Shown: piece after piece, positions 1 through 5,220 of the stretch
How the letters are laid out: each line of letters opens with the position of its first letter
How positions within the stretch are numbered: the first letter of the stretch is position 1
Source: an uncultured delta proteobacterium
Lineage (GTDB): Bacteria > Myxococcota_A > Polyangia > Polyangiales > Polyangiaceae
Direction: 5' to 3'
Length of the DNA: 5,220 nucleotides
Assembly: GCA_903893335.1 (NCBI GenBank)
Contig: CAITLX010000241.1
Span: forward strand, 1 to 5,220
Program-made: the position numbers and the translations under genes
The notes under the pieces: generated by a model
What the model was told of the DNA's origin: nothing
The model's input: only the letters and a program-made list of their open reading frames with translations
The model's database searches: none

Positions 1-1
1 C

Positions 2-865
2 GAACTCGCGCGCGCCGTCGCAGCGCTCTCACCAAACGACTTCGTGCCCGGAACGAGGGATCGGGTCGAAGCGGGCTTGAAAGCGCTGCTCATCGCGCAT
101 CGCGGCGACAGCGCGAGGATGCTCGCCGAGCCCCAGATCCTCATCGACGAGCTGCCCGCGTCCCCCGCGAAGGGCGGCCGCAAGAACCCCAAGCGCGCCG
201 CGGTCGAAGCTCGGCTCGACACACCGGAGGCGCGAGAGGCCATCGCGACGCTCGGCACGCTCTTCGAGGAGCGGGTGAACAGGCTCCATCCGAACGGCGA
301 CGGCGACGACCTCGTGGAGTCCGCGGAGGTCCCGATCGCCGCAGACCCGGGCGCCGGCACGACGATCTCGCTCGGCGCGCTGACCTCGCCCGCGAGCGGC
401 AGCATCGACGCGCTGGTGCGGCACAGGGGCCCCGGGCCCGAAACCTCGGGCTACATCGTCCTCGACCACAAGACGGGCTCGAAGCCGAGCCAGTCTGCCG
501 CGCTCACCTCGCTCGTGTCGCCCCAGCTCGCGTTCTACGCGCTCGCCGCACAGCAGGGGCTCGCGCGCCCGAAGGGTGAGCCTGCCCCGCCGAAGCTGCC
601 GGTGCTCGCGGTCATGGTCGATGCGACGAGCAAGGCGGACGAGACCCCGGCTCGCTGGCCCTTCGGCGAGGCCGAGGCCCGTCGAGCGCACGAGGTGTTC
701 GGCGGGGTGCTGCAAATGGCGCGCGAAGGCACCTTCCCGCTGACCCCACATCCTCGCGGCTGCCCTCTGGAGAAGGCGGGGCACTGCGAGTACGCGGAGC
801 TCTGCCGCTACCGCAAGCACGCCCACGAGATCGCTCCCGAAACGACCGACGGAGACGCCGAATGA
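2..865 (+). CDS. addB: AddB-like helicase-nuclease subunit, C-terminal Fe-S nuclease domain (5'-partial)
   Basis: This is the C-terminal end of an AddB-type subunit of a double-strand-break-resecting helicase-nuclease. The frame is open to the left window edge, so the true start lies upstream; the GTG at 44 is an internal valine. RecB-family nuclease landmarks appear in order: GTLFEERV (codons 254-277, where motif I usually carries a His), GSID with the Asp codon at 407, LDHKTG with Asp at 464 and Lys at 470 (the D-x-K catalytic pair), and QLAFY with Gln at 524. After these come three cysteines (codons 761, 785, 803; spacing C-x7-C-x5-C), matching the distal cysteines of AddB iron-sulfur nucleases. 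The fourth cluster cysteine in that family sits well N-terminal of the nuclease motifs. No other Cys occurs in this segment, which supports a longer protein. The stop overlaps the next start (ATGA). An AdnA-type or RecB-like single nuclease is an alternative identity; the nuclease call itself is strong. Confidence 0.83.
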   Translation, partial: ELARAVAALSPNDFVPGTRDRVEAGLKALLIAHRGDSARMLAEPQILIDELPASPAKGGRKNPKRAAVEARLDTPEAREAIATLGTLFEERVNRLHPNGDGDDLVESAEVPIAADPGAGTTISLGALTSPASGSIDALVRHRGPGPETSGYIVLDHKTGSKPSQSAALTSLVSPQLAFYALAAQQGLARPKGEPAPPKLPVLAVMVDATSKADETPARWPFGEAEARRAHEVFGGVLQMAREGTFPLTPHPRGCPLEKAGHCEYAELCRYRKHAHEIAPETTDGDAE

Positions 866-3800
866 GCCTCACCCTGATCTCGGCGCCCGCAGGCTCCGGC
901 AAGACGACGAGCCTGGTTCAGCGCTACCTCGAGCTGGTCCGCGACGGGCTGCTCGTCGAGCGCATCGTCGCCATCACCTTCACCCGCCGCGCAGCAGCCG
1001 AGTTGGTCGAGCGCATCCGCTCGGTGCTCGATCACGCTGCCGGTGGCCCCCGTCTCGCCGAGAGGGAGGCCCAGCTCTACGCGAAGTTCCTGCCATCCGA
1101 GGCACAGGCTCTCGCCGCGCTGCGCGCGCTCGCGAGCGCCCCCGTATCGACGGTCGATTCGTTCGTCATCGCCCTGCTGCAGCGGTTCCAGCTCGACGCC
1201 GCCGTACCGCTCGGGGGCGACGCGCGAGCGTGGATCGACGGCGCGCTCGCGCTCGACCCCGCGCCGAAGGGTCGCTTCGAGCTCGCTGCCCGCGAGGAGA
1301 TCGACCGCCCGAGCGACGACGCGAAGCTGCTGCTCGCCCACGCATCCGTGAGCGACGTCGTCGCGGCGATCGCGAAGCTGGCCGAGGAGCCCTACCTCCG
1401 GCGCGCGAGCGCGACCGCCTTCCTGGAGCGAACCGGCGCAGCGTTCGTCGATGCCCTGGGCGACCACGAGAGCAAGGTGGCGAGCCTCGTGCCTGACATC
1501 GTGACGAAGCAAGGGAAGCTCGTGGATGCGTCCGTCCGCGGATGGATCGCCAATTCGCGCGCGGCAGCCCCGGACGCGCTCTTCCCCTGGCTCCGCAACT
1601 TTGGAGCCGATGCCCCCCCGTGGTTGACGCAGTCGGGCGACGCAGCAGCGAAGGTCGCCATCGCCGCCACCGACATCGCCCTCGACGCAAGCCGATGTCA
1701 CGAGTTCACCATCGGGGCTGGGTGGAGAGGCGGCGAGGCATCGACAACGAGCGACAGCCTCGCCAAGGCCGCGATCGCGCTGGCGACGAGCGTGCGCGCG
1801 CGCGCGCTGACGGCCTCGGCCGCCGAGGGACGACTGGGCTACCGCGAGCTGCTGCTCGCGGCGACAGACCTGTGCACCCGCCGACCTGTCCTGGTCCGAG
1901 CGACGTACGACGCGCTGCTCGTCGATGAGGTCCAGGACACGAGCCCGGAGCAGCTTCGGCTGTACCAAGCGATCGCCAACGCAGAGGTCGCGAAGCGCGA
2001 GCCGATGCGGGTCGTCTTCGTCGGCGACGTGCGGCAATCGATCTACGGCTTCCGTGACGCCGACCCCGCGGGCTGGAGCGACCTCGAGGCGATCCCCAAC
2101 GTATCGAAGGTCACGCTCGAGAAGAACTTCCGGAGCCACGCTCGCCTGGTCGCCGTGCAGCGCACCCTCGTCGAGGGGTGGAACCTCCCGAATGGCGACG
2201 CGCCGAGCAAGACCCCAGGAGTGGAGCCCCTCGGCGACGTCACCTCCGGGCGCGACGACGCGTGGGACACCGACGAGGGCGTCGCCGTCTTCGTCTGGGC
2301 GACGACCGCGACGGACCGACTCGACGACGCGACCGTCGTGCGGTTCGCGGAGCGCTTGCTGGCTCGGCGCGCGAAGCTCGCCGCGCGATCGCCGGAGACC
2401 GTCGAGACCGCCGCCGTGCTCACCGCTTCGTGGGCGAAGGCGTTGGCTGCCGTGCTGCGCCTGCGCTCGCTCGGCGTGCAAGCGCGCGTCGTGGGCGCGC
2501 GCGAGTTGCTCGAGTCGCGCGTCGCGACCGACGTCCGCCTCTGGCTGCGCGTCCTGCTCGACCCTTCGGACACGGTCGCGCTGGTAGGCGTGCTGAAGCA
2601 CCCGACGGTGGGCGTCAGCGACGCGGGGCTCGCGGCGCTCGCGAAGGTCGGGCTGGGCCGCGCACTCTTCGCCGAGGAGTCGCTCGCCGCCCTCGCCAGA
2701 TCGGACGGAAACACCGCGGCGCTCACGCGCGTTCGGGAGACGTTCGGACGCGCGATGGCCGACGTCGGGCGCGTGCCCACGGCCGATGTCCTCGAGCGGC
2801 TCGTGTCGGCGCACCATTGGCGGCCGGTCATCCACGCAGGCCCCGAGGGTGACGCCGGGCGTGCCGTCGCGGAGCTCGACGTGCTGCTCGATGTGGTGCG
2901 GCAAGTCGAAGCAGACGGGATCGATCCCGCCCGCGTGCTCGAACGCCTGACGCCGGATCGCGAGCGGCAGGACGACCTTCCGCAAGTGCGGGTCCGGGGC
3001 GACGCGCAGGTCGTCGAGGTCACGACGGTGTTCCAGGCGAAGGGGCTGGCGTGGAACCACGTCGCCGTCCTCAACCTCACCAAGCGCGGTGGCAGAGGCG
3101 AAACTGGCATCGCGAACACCACGCGGCGTCGCGGGCAGGCGTGGGTGACCACGCGGTTCGACCCGGCAGGCGCGATGACGCGGGTGACCGAACCGCTCGG
3201 CGCGGTGCTCGCAGAGGCCGCGAAGAACGATGAGACCGACGAGCGCCGACGCCTCCTGTACGTCGCGATCACGCGCGCGAGGGACTCGATCACCGTCGCC
3301 CTTCCGCATACTGGTTACGGGCCCGAGGTCAAACCGGCCATCGAGAAGGCGGCGCTCTCCGGCGTCGAGCTCGTCGAGGCCGCGACGCAAACGATCCCGA
3401 GCATCATCGCCACCGTGCGCGCGGCGACCGGCGCCGCACATCCCCTCAGGGCGATGTGGGCCGCCGAGCCCCCCGCAATCGTGACGACGAGCCCGACGTC
3501 GCTCGAGCGTCAGCTGACGAAGGCCGACCGCGAGGAGCTGCGCGTGCGCTACGGCGCCGCGTGTCGCCTCGAGAAAGGGCCCGCCGTCCCGACGAAGGCC
3601 GGTCTCGCGTTGCTCGAAGGCGTCGAGGAGTCGGTCATCGGCGACGTCGTACACGGCTGGCTCGACCGCTGGGGCTTCTCGGGGGAGCCCGACCCCGCCG
3701 TGGCGCTCGCCTACCTCGGCGACCGGTGGAGCGTCCCTCCGGGTGCGGAGGGAGCCGCGCTCGCGCAGTGGGTGGTCGCTCTCGGCCTCGCGGTCCGCGA

Positions 3801-4119
3801 CGGCATCCCCGAGCTGACCAGGCTGCTCGGCGAGAGGCGGCGACACGAGTGGCCCGTGCTCGGCATGGTCGATGGACGCATGGTGTCGGGGCGCGCCGAC
3901 CTCGTCGTCGAGCGCGCCGATGGCTCCCTCGTGGTGCTCGATTTCAAGGCCGGCGGCTCGGTGCCAACCGCGTTCCAGGGCAACCACGGGGTCTCCACGA
4001 GCTACGTCGTGCAGCTCGAAGCCTACCGCCGCATCCTCGAGGCCGCCGGCAAGCGCGTCGCCGAGGTGGGGCTCATCTACGTGCGCGGGCTTACATGGGT
4101 GAGGTTTGGCCTGAACTGA
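862..4119 (+). CDS. addA: AddA-like UvrD/Rep-family helicase with C-terminal RecB-type nuclease
   Basis: This is the motor and second nuclease subunit of an AddAB-type complex that unwinds and trims double-strand DNA ends before RecA loading. All SF1A helicase motifs are present in the 1085 residues: Walker A APAGSGKTT (8-16), Ia ITFTRRAAAELVERI (38-52), STVDSF (96-101), Walker B LLVDEVQDTSPEQ (352-364), III VFVGDVRQSIYGFR (385-398), IV NFRS (422-425), V TTVFQAKGLAW (721-731) and VI RRLLYVAITRARD (796-808). The nuclease domain follows: GDVVHGWLD (His931), EWPVL (996-1000), GRADL (Asp1012), LDFKAG (Asp1027, Lys1029) and QLEAYRR (1051-1057). No iron-sulfur cysteines are visible here, as expected for AddA. 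The protein starts almost directly at Walker A, so the usual upstream Q motif is missing. Motif V lacks the usual His and Glu (FQAKGLAW rather than HKSKGLEW-like). The start is set by GGAG at 851-854, seven bases upstream, and by the ATGA overlap, implying translational coupling. The length is slightly below Bacillus AddA. Confidence 0.95.
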   Translation: MSLTLISAPAGSGKTTSLVQRYLELVRDGLLVERIVAITFTRRAAAELVERIRSVLDHAAGGPRLAEREAQLYAKFLPSEAQALAALRALASAPVSTVDSFVIALLQRFQLDAAVPLGGDARAWIDGALALDPAPKGRFELAAREEIDRPSDDAKLLLAHASVSDVVAAIAKLAEEPYLRRASATAFLERTGAAFVDALGDHESKVASLVPDIVTKQGKLVDASVRGWIANSRAAAPDALFPWLRNFGADAPPWLTQSGDAAAKVAIAATDIALDASRCHEFTIGAGWRGGEASTTSDSLAKAAIALATSVRARALTASAAEGRLGYRELLLAATDLCTRRPVLVRATYDALLVDEVQDTSPEQLRLYQAIANAEVAKREPMRVVFVGDVRQSIYGFRDADPAGWSDLEAIPNVSKVTLEKNFRSHARLVAVQRTLVEGWNLPNGDAPSKTPGVEPLGDVTSGRDDAWDTDEGVAVFVWATTATDRLDDATVVRFAERLLARRAKLAARSPETVETAAVLTASWAKALAAVLRLRSLGVQARVVGARELLESRVATDVRLWLRVLLDPSDTVALVGVLKHPTVGVSDAGLAALAKVGLGRALFAEESLAALARSDGNTAALTRVRETFGRAMADVGRVPTADVLERLVSAHHWRPVIHAGPEGDAGRAVAELDVLLDVVRQVEADGIDPARVLERLTPDRERQDDLPQVRVRGDAQVVEVTTVFQAKGLAWNHVAVLNLTKRGGRGETGIANTTRRRGQAWVTTRFDPAGAMTRVTEPLGAVLAEAAKNDETDERRRLLYVAITRARDSITVALPHTGYGPEVKPAIEKAALSGVELVEAATQTIPSIIATVRAATGAAHPLRAMWAAEPPAIVTTSPTSLERQLTKADREELRVRYGAACRLEKGPAVPTKAGLALLEGVEESVIGDVVHGWLDRWGFSGEPDPAVALAYLGDRWSVPPGAEGAALAQWVVALGLAVRDGIPELTRLLGERRRHEWPVLGMVDGRMVSGRADLVVERADGSLVVLDFKAGGSVPTAFQGNHGVSTSYVVQLEAYRRILEAAGKRVAEVGLIYVRGLTWVRFGLN

Positions 4120-4167
4120 AACCCACGCGCCGCGGAGCTTGGGATAGGCTGCGGAGCCGCAACTTTC

Positions 4168-4172
4168 AGGGA
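4168..4172 (+). promoter_or_regulatory. Shine-Dalgarno AGGGA before the sigma-54-like gene
   Basis: AGGGA lies six bases before the ATG at 4179 and decides that start. The next in-frame ATG upstream (4095) lies inside the end of the helicase gene, has only a weak CGGG before it and would add 28 residues resembling nothing known. The 59-base gap (4120-4178) also holds a small dyad, TGCGG-AG-CCGCA at 4150-4161, and two copies of GCGGAGC (4132-4138 and 4151-4157). I see no convincing -35/-10 promoter, so co-transcription from the upstream genes is likely but unproven. Confidence 0.55.
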
Positions 4173-4178
4173 TTGGAC

Positions 4179-4976
4179 ATGGAAACCCCCATCTACAACA
4201 TTCGCGTTGATGACGACGGCGGGCTCGCGTGCGACCATGAGGACATCACTCTTGGAGATCACCTCGCCCGCGAAGACGAGCTGGGCGTCGTCATCCACCA
4301 CAACCGCGACGGCGCGTTGCGCGAAATGGCAAGGAATGTCGGCGTCCTTCTTCAGTACCACGAGCGCGCGTTCCTCGAAGGACCGCTCTTTCTCGCACCA
4401 ATGCGCGGTTCCGACTTTGCCCATCTCGGTGGCAATGCGGAGTCCGTCGTCTCGCGGAACTTCTCCGGCTCACTCATGAGGTTCCGCGACGAGTATGTCG
4501 AACCGTCATGGCTGCTGAGCGGATTCCACGCCAAGATCGGCGACGAAACGCGCTATGTCGCAGGCTTACCCGCCTTCTCCGGCATACAGGCCGCGCTCCT
4601 CGCGCAGCTCGCGACGCGGTTCGTCGCGCGCGCGTCCGACCAACAGGTGACCGACTTGCTCGCGGCGCATGGTCTGCAGATCGCGCGCCGAACCGTCGCC
4701 AAGTACCGCGCCACGGTAACGGACTCCCCGCCGCCCGGGTTCTTCGGTCCGCTGCACGAAGCGGCCGTATCCACGATTCAGTCGGAAGGTGCCTTCCGGG
4801 CCCTGTTCGACGAAGTGCGCGAGCACAATCGCGAGCGATCTGCCCTATTCGATGGACCACCGATGCCCATGGTTGGCTGGAGGCGCATCCGCACGAAGCG
4901 AGTGACCCAAGAGGCGCGAGTGCCACAGAGCGTCGCGCTTTCCCCCGTGCCGCCAAACGACCACCGCGACCCCTGA
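4179..4976 (+). CDS. Miniature sigma-54-like protein with RpoN box, lacking the N-terminal half
   Basis: This 265-residue protein resembles only the C-terminal part of RNA polymerase sigma-54 (RpoN). Residues 46-76 (ALREMARN...ERAFLEG...LAPM) match the end of the core-binding domain, where RpoN has a pattern like LLKVxxxIVEQQxxFFExG...KPM. Residues 88-93 (ESVVSR) match the ESTxSR of the RpoN helix-turn-helix, but the KY and PRGIFELKYFFSS-like positions that follow are not kept. Residues 154-180 (SDQQVTDLLAAHGLQ, then ARRTVAKYR at 169-177, codons 4683-4709) reproduce the RpoN box exactly; this helix reads the -24 promoter element in sigma-54. The glutamine-rich region I, needed for activator (bEBP) control, and most of the core-binding region are absent. 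Normal RpoN ends soon after the box; here 88 residues follow, with a charged helix-like stretch (206-226) and a basic patch (234-241). Base composition is lower in GC than the helicase gene. It may be a repurposed DNA-binding regulator, a sigma-54 decoy, or a decaying 5'-truncated rpoN paralogue. The homology call is firm; the function is unknown. Confidence 0.78.
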   Translation: METPIYNIRVDDDGGLACDHEDITLGDHLAREDELGVVIHHNRDGALREMARNVGVLLQYHERAFLEGPLFLAPMRGSDFAHLGGNAESVVSRNFSGSLMRFRDEYVEPSWLLSGFHAKIGDETRYVAGLPAFSGIQAALLAQLATRFVARASDQQVTDLLAAHGLQIARRTVAKYRATVTDSPPPGFFGPLHEAAVSTIQSEGAFRALFDEVREHNRERSALFDGPPMPMVGWRRIRTKRVTQEARVPQSVALSPVPPNDHRDP

Positions 4977-4983
4977 CACGAGT

Positions 4984-5011
4984 GCCAACGCACCGCACTG
5001 TGCGTGCTGGC
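4984..5011 (+). terminator. Hairpin just after the sigma-54-like gene, candidate terminator
   Basis: The inverted repeat starts eight bases after the TGA at 4974-4976. GCCA+ACGCAC (4984-4993) pairs with GTGCGT (5000-5005) and, after a two-base GC bulge, TGGC (5008-5011), giving ten pairs around a six-base loop. No U-tract follows, so a classical intrinsic terminator is not shown. It could be a U-less terminator, an mRNA 3'-end stabiliser, or chance in GC-rich DNA. Confidence 0.33.
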
Positions 5012-5140
5012 TGACTGGCAGGCGCGCCGCGCGCAGAAGGCGAACATCGGCGCCAGGTCGTCGCCCAGGAGGAAGGCGACCTGCTCAGCCTCCGATTTTG
5101 ACCTCACGCCACCAGCCCGTACCAGGGACCGGAGCGGCAT

Positions 5141-5178
5141 GCGCCCGACGTCGGCGCTCGTCATGACGCTTTGGCGTC
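5141..5178. repeat. Cluster of three short dyads near the right edge
   Basis: Three inverted repeats lie back to back. GCGC-c-CGACGTCG-GCGC (5141-5157) is a dyad with one unpaired base and a perfect core CCGACGTCGG. CGTCATGACG (5159-5168) is a perfect ten-base palindrome. GACGC-TTTG-GCGTC (5165-5178) is a five-pair hairpin overlapping the second. They may be operator sites for a gene beyond the window, a repeat-element end, or coincidence in GC-rich sequence. No second copy of these motifs was noticed elsewhere in the window. Confidence 0.3.
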
Positions 5179-5220
5179 GCGCCCCCCACGTGACCTGCCT
5201 GCCATCAGTGGTCCGCGCGA

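Larger units (their letters stand above)
4977..5220. other. Region with no convincing gene
   Basis: These 244 bases hold the hairpin and dyad cluster listed separately but no gene I can support. The frame of the sigma-54-like gene stays open after its TGA to the window end (81 codons), with possible starts at GTG 5004 and at ATG 5139, which has GGAG at 5131-5134. The minus strand also has an open frame starting at ATG 5164. Neither reading shows a recognisable family. A gene starting near 5139 and continuing past the edge cannot be excluded. Confidence 0.4.

Noticed and set aside
29..826. Minus-strand open frame opposite the AddB-like nuclease
   Set aside because: It is Arg-rich with no domains, and the plus strand has clear nuclease motifs and iron-sulfur cysteines.
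1794..1807. Run of seven alternating GC units, possible Z-DNA or slippage site
   Set aside because: It encodes an ordinary stretch (VRARAL) inside the helicase gene and is expected in such a GC-rich genome.
808..3987. Very long minus-strand open frame (1059 codons) opposite the helicase gene
   Set aside because: The plus strand carries every SF1 helicase and nuclease motif. The antisense frame is Arg/Gly/Asp-rich with no recognisable domain, a usual by-product of high-GC codon bias.
4096..4111. Possible sigma-54 promoter (TGG, ten bases after the GG, then GC) ahead of the sigma-54-like gene
   Set aside because: It keeps the GG-N10-GC spacing but lacks the CAC after TGG and the TT before GC. 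This spacing is very common by chance in GC-rich DNA. An autoregulatory promoter is attractive but unsupported.
3456..4178. Upstream extension of the sigma-54-like reading frame into the helicase gene
   Set aside because: The extension is an Arg-rich shadow of the helicase nuclease domain. The ATG at 4179 has a good Shine-Dalgarno and sits where sigma-54 similarity begins.
4778..5164. Minus-strand open frame of 128 codons
   Set aside because: About 200 bases of it overlap the sigma-54-like gene. There is no Shine-Dalgarno before ATG 5164 and no recognisable family. The first 50 codons look mildly protein-like, so a short gene is not fully excluded.
1..5220. CRISPR arrays, tRNA or rRNA genes, and insertion-sequence ends
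   Set aside because: No regularly spaced repeats, no tRNA-like or rRNA-like segments and no transposase motifs were seen on either strand.

Overview
The window comes from a high-GC bacterial chromosome. Hand-counted 60-base blocks inside the large helicase gene are 67-72% GC, and codons mostly end in G or C. The codon preferences and the divergent AddAB-type enzyme would fit a Myxococcota (Polyangia-like) genome, but no taxonomic marker is present, so this is only a guess.

Layout, all on the + strand: (1) positions 2-865, the C-terminal end of a large protein whose start lies upstream. It carries a RecB/AddB-type PD-(D/E)XK nuclease domain with the cysteine cluster expected of an AddB iron-sulfur nuclease. 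(2) 862-4119, a full-length UvrD/Rep-superfamily helicase with its own C-terminal RecB-family nuclease, AddA-like, joined to the first gene by an ATGA stop/start overlap. (3) 4120-4178, a short gap with a good Shine-Dalgarno. (4) 4179-4976, a 265-residue protein resembling only the C-terminal third of RNA polymerase sigma-54. It has an exact RpoN box (ARRTVAKYR), a diverged helix-turn-helix, no activator-interacting N-terminus and an unusual 88-residue tail. (5) 4977-5220, no convincing gene, but a hairpin just after the stop and a cluster of short dyads near 5141-5178.

Genes 1 and 2 together form one machine: a heterodimeric helicase-nuclease that processes double-strand DNA ends for RecA-dependent recombination and degrades foreign linear DNA. 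Gene 3 is the novel item. It is a miniature sigma-54-derived protein, lower in GC (58-60% in three hand-counted blocks) than the helicase gene. Its job is unknown. It could be a promoter-binding regulator or decoy built from the sigma-54 DNA-binding domain, or a decaying fragment of a second rpoN copy; the strict conservation of the RpoN box argues for the former. Nothing in the sequence links it functionally to DNA repair apart from position and orientation.
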